This document shows positions 57,113 to 64,000 of a DNA stretch of 64,000 nt, one piece after another. Source of the stretch: Rhodobacter sp. 24-YEA-8 (GTDB lineage: Bacteria > Pseudomonadota > Alphaproteobacteria > Rhodobacterales > Rhodobacteraceae). The stretch's first letter is position 1, and every line of letters starts with the position of its first letter. The position numbers and the translations under genes were made by a program. The stretch lies in NCBI RefSeq assembly GCF_900105075.1, contig NZ_FNSK01000003.1:142001-206000 (forward strand), read 5' to 3'. A model generated the notes under the pieces. The model saw only the letters and a list, made by a program, of their open reading frames with translations, searched no databases and was not told the DNA's origin.

Positions 57113-58237
57113 ATGAAAATCCGCAATGCTTTTCTCCGGCGGCTGACTCTTTCGGCAGGTGCTGTCCTCGTGCTGGCGCCGGGGCCTGCTGCTGCGCAGG
57201 AGGATCCGGTGGCTTTTGCAAAAGATGTCGTGGAACAGGCATCGAAATCGGTCATGTCGCTCGATGAGATGGGCAAAGGTGCCGTGATCTGGGCCGGGCC
57301 TGAAAGCTCGCCGCCGCCGGCCAGGGATGTGACTGTTGCGGTCATGCCCTGTCCCCTTTCGCTCTCGGTCTGCCAGAAAAACCTCGCCTATGCGAGTGAA
57401 GCCGCCAAGGCGATTGGCTGGAAGGTCATCCCGATCGATACCAGGGGCGACCCAGGGACAGCACAGCGTGGGGTGGATGCCGCACTGAACAAGGGGGCGC
57501 AATGTGTGCTGCTGCTGGCGAGCCCTGCGCGTGACATCCGTGCCCAGATCCAGCGTGGCAAGGAAAAGGGCGTGGCCTTCGTGGTCAGCTTTGCCGACGA
57601 CCCGGTGCCCTATGGCGGCGATGTCGGTTACGGGATTGATCAGGCAACAGCGGGCAAGCTGCTTGCGGCCTATGTGGTGGCGAATGGTGGTGGCAAGGTG
57701 GTCCTCCTTGGCGCGCCGGCCTTCCCGCAACTCAGCGCGCGGCTGCAGGGGTTCCGGGACTATCTTGCGGAATATGGCGGCGACACCACTGTCGTTCTTG
57801 AGGAAGTCGAATTTAATGTTGGCGCCGGTGCTCCGGATCTGGTGACCAAAACGCAGGCACTGCTGACGAAATACCCGCAAGACAGTTTCCAATGGGTTCT
57901 GACCCCTTATGACGAGGCGCTGGTACCGGTGCTTGCCACCATGCGTCAGCGCGACCGAACCGAAATCCATGGTCTGTCCTTTGACGGCGAACCGGTCGCG
58001 ATCAGCTCGATCCTCGGGGACAAGGCACAGGCCGCCACTATCAGCTGGGGCCTAGAATGGGCTGCCTGGGCTGGAATTGACGAGTGCAACCGCGCGCTGA
58101 ACAAATCCGAGGTCGGCGTTCACCACGACTTCCCGTTGCAACTCACCACAGCTGCAAATGCCGTCGCAGGTGGTGTCTATGACCCGGGCCTGGATTTTAA
58201 GGCCCATTTCAAAGCGATGTGGGCCGGCGGGAACTGA
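57113..58237 (+). CDS. Sugar-type ABC transporter substrate-binding protein
   Basis: A 374-residue periplasmic binding protein of the ribose/galactose (Peripla_BP_4) class. It has a signal peptide (RRLTLSAGAVLVLAPGPAAA, cleavage before QED), and then VTVAVMPCPLSLSVCQKNLA, GWKVIPIDTRGDPGTAQRGV, the hinge VLLLASPARDIRAQ and GVYDPGLDFKAHFKAMW at the C-terminus. AGGGAG lies 6 bases before ATG 57113. The next genes encode its ATPase and permease. Given the BVMO and hydrolase neighbours, the ligand may be a cyclic or aromatic compound and not a sugar. Confidence 0.87.
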   Translation: MKIRNAFLRRLTLSAGAVLVLAPGPAAAQEDPVAFAKDVVEQASKSVMSLDEMGKGAVIWAGPESSPPPARDVTVAVMPCPLSLSVCQKNLAYASEAAKAIGWKVIPIDTRGDPGTAQRGVDAALNKGAQCVLLLASPARDIRAQIQRGKEKGVAFVVSFADDPVPYGGDVGYGIDQATAGKLLAAYVVANGGGKVVLLGAPAFPQLSARLQGFRDYLAEYGGDTTVVLEEVEFNVGAGAPDLVTKTQALLTKYPQDSFQWVLTPYDEALVPVLATMRQRDRTEIHGLSFDGEPVAISSILGDKAQAATISWGLEWAAWAGIDECNRALNKSEVGVHHDFPLQLTTAANAVAGGVYDPGLDFKAHFKAMWAGGN

Positions 58238-58285
58238 GTGGCATCCGGAGAACCGCACGCCCCATTCCCGAGCCGGAGACATTCC

Positions 58286-59815
58286 ATGGCAAATGCAGAC
58301 CATACGCTCACGGCCACCGGGATCAGCAAAAGCTTCGGCAAAACCCATGCCCTGCGTGCCGTCAGCTTTGATCTGTGTCCGGGCGAGGTTCACGCCCTGC
58401 TGGGCGAGAATGGTGCCGGAAAGTCGACGTTGATCCGTATTCTTGCCGGCGACCACATGCCGGACGCGGGTGAGATCCGGCTTGCGGGCGAGTTGGTCAC
58501 CTTCCGCCATCCCTCCGAGGCGATAGCGGCCGGGATCGGTTTCGTCCATCAGCGCCCCGCCTTCGTCCCCGATCTTTCAATCACCGAGAATTATCTGCTT
58601 GGGCGTGGCTTTCCACGTCGGCGCACTGGTCTGATCGACTGGAAGGCCGGGCATGACGATTGTCAGGCTGCGCTGGCGCGGCTGCAACTCCCTGTTGATC
58701 CGCGATTGACGCTGGACAGTCTCTCGGCGCATCAGCGCCAGATTGTTGCGCTGGCCCGGGCATTGCGCCAGAAACCCCGGTTGCTGGTGCTTGATGAGGT
58801 GACGGCCTCGCTGTCAGAACCCGAGGTCAGGATGCTGCTTTCGCAGATCCGGACGCTGCGCGAGACGGGTGTCGCAGTTATCTATGTCAGTCACAGGCTG
58901 GAGGAGGTCTTTCGCGTGGCCGATCGCGCGACCGTCCTGCGTAACGGGCGCAGTGTCGGCACCCGCAATGTCGCCGGCTTGACCCAGGATGATCTGGTGC
59001 AGATGATTGTCGGCGCGGATATGACCGATCTTTTTGCCCGTAAAGCGCCCCGCGCGGCTGCGACCTCTGCCCGCCCTCTCCTGTCTGTCCGCAATCTGGG
59101 CGATGCGCGGCTGCGCTCTGTCAGCTTCGATCTGATGCCCGGAGAGATCCTGGGGATCGGGGGTCTTGGTGCTTCGGGACGCTCGCGGCTTTTGCGCATG
59201 CTCTACGGTGCCGTGCCCTGTCGCAGCGGCGAAATCAGGCTCGATGATCGCCCGGTCAGATTTACCTCGCCTGCGGCCGCGCTGAAGGCAGGCATCGTCA
59301 TGATCACCGAGGAGCGCGGTCAGGACGGATATGTCGCCGCCCTGCCGATCTGGCAGAATATTACTCTGCCCTGGCTGCGGCGGTTTTCGCGCGGCCCAAT
59401 GCTGAATCATGGGGCTGAGCGCCGTATCGCCAGCGAGATGTGTGATACCCTCGCGGTCCGGATGCCCGATATCAGCGCTTCAATGATGCAGCTCTCTGGC
59501 GGCAATCAACAAAAAGTGCTGTTCGCCCGCGCACTCCTGGGCCGGCCTCGCTTGCTTTTGCTCGATGAGCCAACCCATGGCGTCGACATCTCCTCGAAGG
59601 CGCAAATATACGAGGCGATCCGCAGCCTCGCAGCCGAGGGTGTTGCCACGATTGTGGTCTCTTCCGAAATGGATGAACTGGAGGCGCTGAGCCACCGCGT
59701 TCTTTTGCTGAAGGGCGGTCGCATCAGCGAGGAACTGACGGGTGCCGATATCTCGAAAGATCGGTTTTTGCAGCATCTTTTGCAATCTTCTCACGTCATG
59801 GAGTCTGAGAAATGA
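58286..59815 (+). CDS. Sugar-type ABC transporter ATPase (double ABC domain)
   Basis: A 509-residue ATPase with two ABC domains, like RbsA/MglA. The first has Walker A GENGAGKSTLIRIL, a weak signature (LDSLSAHQRQIVALARAL) and LLVLDEVTASLSEPEV. The second lacks a good Walker A (GGLGASGRSRLLRML), as is usual for this family, but keeps QLSGGNQQKVLFARAL and LLLLDEPTHGVD. GGAG lies 8 bases before ATG 58286. The stop overlaps the permease start (ATGA). Confidence 0.92.
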   Translation: MANADHTLTATGISKSFGKTHALRAVSFDLCPGEVHALLGENGAGKSTLIRILAGDHMPDAGEIRLAGELVTFRHPSEAIAAGIGFVHQRPAFVPDLSITENYLLGRGFPRRRTGLIDWKAGHDDCQAALARLQLPVDPRLTLDSLSAHQRQIVALARALRQKPRLLVLDEVTASLSEPEVRMLLSQIRTLRETGVAVIYVSHRLEEVFRVADRATVLRNGRSVGTRNVAGLTQDDLVQMIVGADMTDLFARKAPRAAATSARPLLSVRNLGDARLRSVSFDLMPGEILGIGGLGASGRSRLLRMLYGAVPCRSGEIRLDDRPVRFTSPAAALKAGIVMITEERGQDGYVAALPIWQNITLPWLRRFSRGPMLNHGAERRIASEMCDTLAVRMPDISASMMQLSGGNQQKVLFARALLGRPRLLLLDEPTHGVDISSKAQIYEAIRSLAAEGVATIVVSSEMDELEALSHRVLLLKGGRISEELTGADISKDRFLQHLLQSSHVMESEK

Positions 59816-60801
59816 CCGAATCCGCCACTGACGCAGAGGTCCGGGCCACCAGATCGTCGCGCTTGCGAATTGAAGGAACGGGTCCCGTGATTTTCCTGCT
59901 CCTGCTGATTGCAGGTTTCTCGATTGCCGAGCCCAGCTATTTCCCGACTGTCGAGAACCTGGTCACGACCCTGAATGACGGGGCACTGCTGGCGATTCTG
60001 GCCTCCGGGCTGACGCTTGTGCTGATCGTGGGCGAATTCGATATATCAACGGCTGCCATGGCCTCTTTCGGCGGGGCGCTCGTCACCGTGCTGGCAACAA
60101 AAGTGGGGCTTTCTATGCCGCTCGCCTTGCTGACACTGGTTGCTGTAGCGGTGAGCGTTGGCCTTCTGAATGGCTTTCTGGTGACGGTTCTGAACATTCC
60201 CGCCCTGATCGCCACCATCGGCACTGCCAGCCTGTTAGACGGTGCAAGCCTGTGGATCACCGGAAATTCGGTGGTATTTGAAGGATTTACCGACGAAATC
60301 CTTTGGTATGGCAATTGGCGTTTTGCCGGGTTGCAGGCCGGGGTATGGTATATGCTGGTGATCGCCGCGATCCTTGTCCTTATGCTGCGCTATACTGCGA
60401 CCGGCCGCTACTTCTACGCCGTGGGCAGCAATCGTGAGGCCAGCCACATGGCCGGAATCCACGTGCAGCGGCAGGTAGTGCTGGCTTTTGTAATCTGCGC
60501 TGTGCTGTCGGGCTTTTGCGGCTTCATCTATACCTCGCGCCAGGGATCACTGACGCCCCTGTTCGGGGCATCGATGACTCTGCCCGCCTTTGCGGCCGTG
60601 TTTCTGGGATATGTCACCCTCGCGCATCGCCGCTTTCACATCATCGGAACGGTAATCGGCGTCTATATTATTGGCACCGGCACGCTGGGCCTTTTGCTGA
60701 TCGGCGCGCCTGCCTATTCGCAACAGCTTTTCGCGGGAAGCGTGTTGATTGCTGCAACGGGCGGCTCTCGCCTGCGCGAATTACTGATGAAGAAAGCCTG
60801 A
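59812..60801 (+). CDS. Sugar-type ABC transporter permease (RbsC-like)
   Basis: A 329-residue inner-membrane permease of the BPD_transp_2 family with eight to ten hydrophobic segments. Typical parts are ILASGLTLVLIVGEFDISTA, AMASFGGALVTVLATKVGLS, ALIATIGTASLLDGASLWIT and YFYAVGSNREASHMAGIHVQ. It is translationally coupled to the ATPase gene. It completes a ribose-type ABC importer placed between the hydrolase genes and the monooxygenase. Confidence 0.92.
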   Translation: MTESATDAEVRATRSSRLRIEGTGPVIFLLLLIAGFSIAEPSYFPTVENLVTTLNDGALLAILASGLTLVLIVGEFDISTAAMASFGGALVTVLATKVGLSMPLALLTLVAVAVSVGLLNGFLVTVLNIPALIATIGTASLLDGASLWITGNSVVFEGFTDEILWYGNWRFAGLQAGVWYMLVIAAILVLMLRYTATGRYFYAVGSNREASHMAGIHVQRQVVLAFVICAVLSGFCGFIYTSRQGSLTPLFGASMTLPAFAAVFLGYVTLAHRRFHIIGTVIGVYIIGTGTLGLLLIGAPAYSQQLFAGSVLIAATGGSRLRELLMKKA

Positions 60802-60818
60802 AATCCTGGAGAGGCAAA

Positions 60819-61178
60819 ATGGATTGCATGATTTTGGTTTATCGTGACCCCGATCTGGAGCCCGCCCGTGATGCGCCGGGCTTTCGCGAAATGGTCGATA
60901 GCTATCTTCGCGCCAATGAACGGATGAAAGCAGATGGCGTCTGGCGTGCCGGCGCCGGGCTTCAGGGGGCGGAAACCAGCACCATTCTGCAATTGCGTGG
61001 CGGTTCCGTCAGGCTCGGGCAAGCCCCATATCTGCCAGGAAAAGAACAGCTTGCAGGCTATTACATCCTTGATGTCGCTGATGCGGCGGCGGCGGCGGAA
61101 TATGCAAAGCTGCTGCCCCCGGCACAATATGGCACCATCGAAATCCGACCGCTGAAAATCTATCCGCCGTCCAATTAG
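60819..61178 (+). CDS. YCII-related domain protein
   Basis: A 119-residue alpha+beta barrel protein of the YCII/DGPF family: MDCMILVYRDPDLEP at the start, MVDSYLRANERMKADGVWRA in the middle, YYILDVADAAAAAEYAKLLP and a final strand GTIEIRPLKIY. Relatives include muconolactone-isomerase-like and dehydrochlorinase-like enzymes and ECF-linked YCII proteins. GGAGAGG lies 5 bases before the ATG. Its place between transporter and monooxygenase suggests an accessory catabolic step. Confidence 0.8.
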   Translation: MDCMILVYRDPDLEPARDAPGFREMVDSYLRANERMKADGVWRAGAGLQGAETSTILQLRGGSVRLGQAPYLPGKEQLAGYYILDVADAAAAAEYAKLLPPAQYGTIEIRPLKIYPPSN

Positions 61179-61221
61179 CGGGCACAGGTGTCTGAGACCA
61201 ATATGGTGAAAAGAGGTTCGA

Positions 61222-62694
61222 ATGGATGAGGCTATTGTAAAACATACAAAGATGCTTGTTGTCGGATCGGGTGGCAATGCCATTGCTCTGGCGGTCTCGC
61301 TGATCCGCGCCGGCTACAGCGACCTTGGCATCATCACAAAACATCATGATTTCGGCGGCGCCTGGTTGCAGAATACCTATCCCGGCTGCGAGGTTGATTG
61401 CAAATCCGCTGCCTATCAGTTCAGCTTCGACCTCAATGCCGACTGGTCGGCGCTCTATGCCACACAGCCCGAGCTGAAGAACTATCTGCAAAAAGTGGCG
61501 CGCGACGGCGGGCTTTATGAGCGCACGATCTTCAACTGTGCCATGACCAATGCCCGCTGGGATGAGACACGCGCCCATTGGATTGTCGGGACAACATGCG
61601 GTTCCATGGCTGCAGATCATCTGCTGCTGGCCACTGGCTTTCTGGAAGAGGCAGTGACGCCAGATCTGCCGGGCTTCGACAGCTTTCGGGGGGCCAGCTT
61701 CCATTCCTCGCGGTGGCCTGCGGGCTATACCGGCAAGGGTGAGCGGATTGCCGTGCTGGGCAGTGGCTCCTCGGCCGCGCAGATCGTTCCTGCGATGCAA
61801 GAGACTGCCGATCATGTCTACCAGTTCCAGCGCACCCCGACATGGATGCTGCCAAAGGGCAACCGGGCTCTCAGTGCCGAGGAAAAGCAGGCCCTTCGGT
61901 CAGATCCGGCAGAACTGCAAAAGCAGCGCGACGAAGTCATCGAGATGCAGGAAACCGCCTGGAATGACGTCTTTGTGGGCTCAAACAGTGCGTTCTACCT
62001 GGAGATCTCGCAGAAATTCCTGGCGGATGAGGTGCCTGACCCGGTGCTGCGTGCCCATCTGACCCCAGATCATGCGCTCGGCTGTAAACGCCCGGTTATC
62101 AGTGACAATTACTATCGCTCACTTGGAAATCCGAATGTCACGCTGGTGCCGGAAGGAGTCACCCGGATCGAAGACGGCAGACTTGTGACCGCCAGTGGCA
62201 GGGAGTTCGAGGTCGATACCATCGTCCTGGCCACCGGCTTCTATTTCGGCGGGCATATCCTTGATCTGGTTCAACGGCGCGATGGTCAGAGTGTCGGGAG
62301 CTTCCAGGCAGGGCACCCCCGCGCCTATAAGGCAATCTCGGTTGCGGGCTGCCCCAACCTCTACCTGGTTGGTGGCCCGGCTCCGAATGGTCAGATCTGG
62401 AATGGACTTTACCCCGGCGAGGGCGTTGCAGCCTATGTGATCAGGGTGATGGAATATCTGCAAGCACACGACCTGCGCGCTGTCGAGGTCACCCATGAAG
62501 CAGAGATCGCCTGGAAGGCCGCAACTGATGAGATCCTCGACAAGTCGCCCGTGGTGGCGGGGGGCTGCGTGAACTATGCGCAGGACAGCAAGGGACATAA
62601 TAAGGCCACCTGGCCTGGCAACCTGGCATCAATGACCATGGCGATGTCCCATTTCGAGGCCTCGGATTACCATGCGATCCGAGGCCTGCCCTGA
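61222..62694 (+). CDS. Baeyer-Villiger-type flavin monooxygenase
   Basis: A 490-residue class-B flavin monooxygenase. The BVMO fingerprint F-x-G-x-x-x-H-x-x-x-W-P is exact in FRGASFHSSRWP, and the FAD-associated FGGAWLQNTYPGCEVD is typical of BVMOs and cyclohexanone-type enzymes. The NADPH Rossmann motif is VLGSGSSAAQIVP. The first Rossmann motif is unusual: VVGSGGNAIALAV in place of GxGxxG, and IITKHHDFGG where the FAD-ribose-binding Glu normally stands. Its expected reaction is oxygen insertion next to a ketone to give an ester or lactone, using NADPH and O2. It is the last recognisable gene of the island and may be followed by hydrolysis by the amidohydrolases. Confidence 0.87.
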   Translation: MDEAIVKHTKMLVVGSGGNAIALAVSLIRAGYSDLGIITKHHDFGGAWLQNTYPGCEVDCKSAAYQFSFDLNADWSALYATQPELKNYLQKVARDGGLYERTIFNCAMTNARWDETRAHWIVGTTCGSMAADHLLLATGFLEEAVTPDLPGFDSFRGASFHSSRWPAGYTGKGERIAVLGSGSSAAQIVPAMQETADHVYQFQRTPTWMLPKGNRALSAEEKQALRSDPAELQKQRDEVIEMQETAWNDVFVGSNSAFYLEISQKFLADEVPDPVLRAHLTPDHALGCKRPVISDNYYRSLGNPNVTLVPEGVTRIEDGRLVTASGREFEVDTIVLATGFYFGGHILDLVQRRDGQSVGSFQAGHPRAYKAISVAGCPNLYLVGGPAPNGQIWNGLYPGEGVAAYVIRVMEYLQAHDLRAVEVTHEAEIAWKAATDEILDKSPVVAGGCVNYAQDSKGHNKATWPGNLASMTMAMSHFEASDYHAIRGLP

Positions 62695-62902
62695 CGTTGC
62701 TCGCTGCGGCTGGTCCAGTCTGACGGGCTCTGTTGCACAAATCCCGTGCTGGATTCATCTTGTGAATCCAGCGTGGTAGCTGGGCTGGATAAGCAGAGCG
62801 AACACACCGACCTGCAAGACGCTGACCTGGCCCGCATATAACAAGGCGCTCAGGCGTCGCGGTTCGTTGTAAGCGGTCGCTGTGCCGCACCTGCGCCCGC
62901 CT
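62695..62902. other. IS terminal-sequence remnant
   Basis: GGCTCTGTTGCACAAATC at about 62728 looks like the terminal repeat of a transposable element. A minus-strand frame through 62760-62880 (AYNEPRRLSALLYAGQVSVL, then QVGVFALLIQPSYHAGF) ends near it. The family was not identified. Confidence 0.4.
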
Positions 62903-63255
62903 TCAGGCTTTGAAATTCCAGGGCAGATGGTCGCCGAGCCTGCTCTGCGGATGCCCACCGGCGATCCCGGTCAGTGTTGTGCTGAGATAGACGAAGGGCT
63001 CGACGCCGTTGATATTGCAGGTCCCGATCAGCGACGCGAGGCGGCCCCAGGCGATGCCACCCTCATCATGGCCGGCGAAGAGCGCATTCTTGCGGCTCAG
63101 GACGATGGGTCACATCAGGTTTCCACGCGGTTGCTGTCGATCTCGACGCGGCCGGCTGTGAGGAAGGTCTGTCACCCCTCCCAGTGGTTATGGATACAGG
63201 TGAGCTTCTCCCCCAAACGTGACTTAGCCGAGATCCTGCGACGTTTCTCGTGCAG
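62903..63255 (-). pseudogene. IS66-family transposase (TnpC) C-terminal remnant
   Basis: Minus-strand pieces match the end of IS66 TnpC: RRRISAKSRLGEKLTCIHNH, then FLTAGRVEIDSNRVE and LIGTCNINGVEPFVYLSTTL, ending GHPQSRLGDHLPWNFKA. An in-frame TGA interrupts WEG-QTF, and a frameshift follows SNRVE, so the gene is dead. Confidence 0.75.
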
Positions 63256-63517
63256 CGCTGTGACCCCCGATGCTCATCCAGTTGAGGCCAGAGCCGACGG
63301 CTGAATTTGGCGCGGTTGCGCCGACGGAGCAATGGGCGCCCCGCGCAGCGGTTCACATCCGCGAAGCTGATAGCCCATTGCGGTGAGTTGGGCGAACGTG
63401 CGGTGCGGCTGGTCTTCGATAACGAGGGTCAGCAGGGCCCGCACCGGCAGGGGACCCGCGCGGACGGACATGCCGAACGGCGCCCCGCGCTGGACCCGAT
63501 GATGCGTGGAGCGCCTC

Positions 63518-64000
63518 ATGGATCCGGAGCTGGTGAAGGTGTTCGCGGCGGAATACATCGCCGAGCGCAACCGCCTCGCCGCGACCCATGTCGATGACAC
63601 GGCGGCGAAGAAACAGGAACTGGCCAAGGTGATCCGGGATCAGGACATCCTGGTGAACGCGCTCCTTGCTGGGACCCCGGCGGAACGGATCAAGGCGAAG
63701 ATGGAACAGCTCGAGACGCGCCAGAAACTGCTGGAGAAAGACCTGGCCACCTCCCCTGCCCCCGGCTCTACGATCCGCATCCACCCTAAGATGGCGGACA
63801 CCTATCACGACCGCATCCGCAGCCTGATCACGGGCCTGACGGAGCCCTTCGGCAAATCCGAGGCGCGGGAGGCAATCCGGGGTCTGATCACGAAGATAGT
63901 GGCGACGCCTGTTCCGACCAAAGGCAAGCGGTTCACGCTCGATTTGACGCTTCACGGCGATCTTGCGGGCATTCTAGCCTTGAGCCTGAATGCGGATCTG
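63518..64000 (+). pseudogene. C-terminal part of a large serine recombinase, open at the window edge
   Basis: 161 codons reach the end of the window with no stop. They show the coiled-coil C-terminal region of resolvase/invertase-type recombinases: LMDPELVKVFAAEYIAERNR, ELAKVIRDQDILVNALLAGT, RIKAKMEQLETRQKLLEKDL, then a hinge RIHPKMADTYHDRI and GDLAGILAL. A stop codon lies 15 bases upstream in the same frame, while the family should continue N-terminally. The 5' part is therefore frameshifted or missing. The catalytic serine domain is not in this frame within the window. Confidence 0.6.

Noticed and set aside
56447..57970. A 507-codon minus-strand frame across the MIP18-like and binding-protein genes
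   Set aside because: It crosses three well-supported plus-strand genes and has no recognisable motif.

Overview
The window is about 62-63% GC and reads like the genome of an alphaproteobacterium of the Rhodobacterales (Paracoccus/Rhodobacter/Gemmobacter-type). The support is the gene content: an AcuR/AcuI-like pair, a PhnA-like stress membrane protein, TRAP and Liv transporters, a LigC-type DNA-repair quartet, and several GGAAC-N16/17-CGTT (EcfG-type) promoters. No rRNA, tRNA, CRISPR array or replication-initiator gene was seen, so chromosome, chromid and plasmid cannot be told apart.

Layout. (1) 0-5.5 kb: an ADP-forming acyl-CoA ligase and an enoyl-CoA hydratase converge, across a strong terminator, on an acuI-like reductase and its TetR regulator. 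The regulator's leader carries ten CTG triplets. A MOSC protein follows. (2) 5.5-14 kb: a mobilization module (candidate oriT, HTH protein, MobC-like protein, MOBP relaxase), then an RHH protein with a nested operator, an unknown protein, a multi-zinc-ribbon/GIY-YIG-like protein, a soluble FtsH-like AAA+ metalloprotease and a small ORF. This is the most unfamiliar cassette in the window. (3) 14-22.3 kb: one minus-strand operon livK-H-M-G-F, M20 amidohydrolase, M81 (MlrC-like) protein and a GntR regulator, with a candidate operator upstream. (4) 22.3-24.1 kb: an IS3-family element with perfect 59-bp inverted repeats, plus integrase fragments.

(5) 24.2-31.7 kb: a GntR-family regulator with two winged helices diverges from a TRAP transporter and four enzymes (FMN 2-hydroxy-acid oxidase, acetoacetate-decarboxylase-like, SDR, FAH family). 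A perfect 12-bp inverted repeat lies between them. (6) 31.9-32.8 kb: an IS5-family element with CTAG flanks. (7) 32.8-49.2 kb: a stress block with DUF883, TspO, a 24-residue membrane peptide, a PhnA-like protein, catalase HPII, the exonuclease/ligase/Lhr-helicase/phosphoesterase quartet, a FAD oxidoreductase, GlsB-like, PRC-barrel and DUF892 proteins, a transglutaminase-like protein, an HWE kinase and an Rnk-like protein. Five candidate EcfG promoters lie in this block, four of them exact matches.

(8) 49.5-52.5 kb: a LysR/SDR pair whose SDR has an aberrant C-terminus, followed by recombinase and IS3 debris. (9) 52.6-62.7 kb: a catabolic island with a YtcJ-like amidohydrolase, AraC regulator with a tandem half-site operator, amidohydrolase-2 protein, MIP18-like protein, ribose-type ABC transporter, YCII protein and Baeyer-Villiger-type monooxygenase. 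(10) 62.7-64 kb: IS66 remnants and a serine-recombinase fragment open at the window edge. The island is therefore bounded on both sides by mobile-element debris, which suggests horizontal acquisition.
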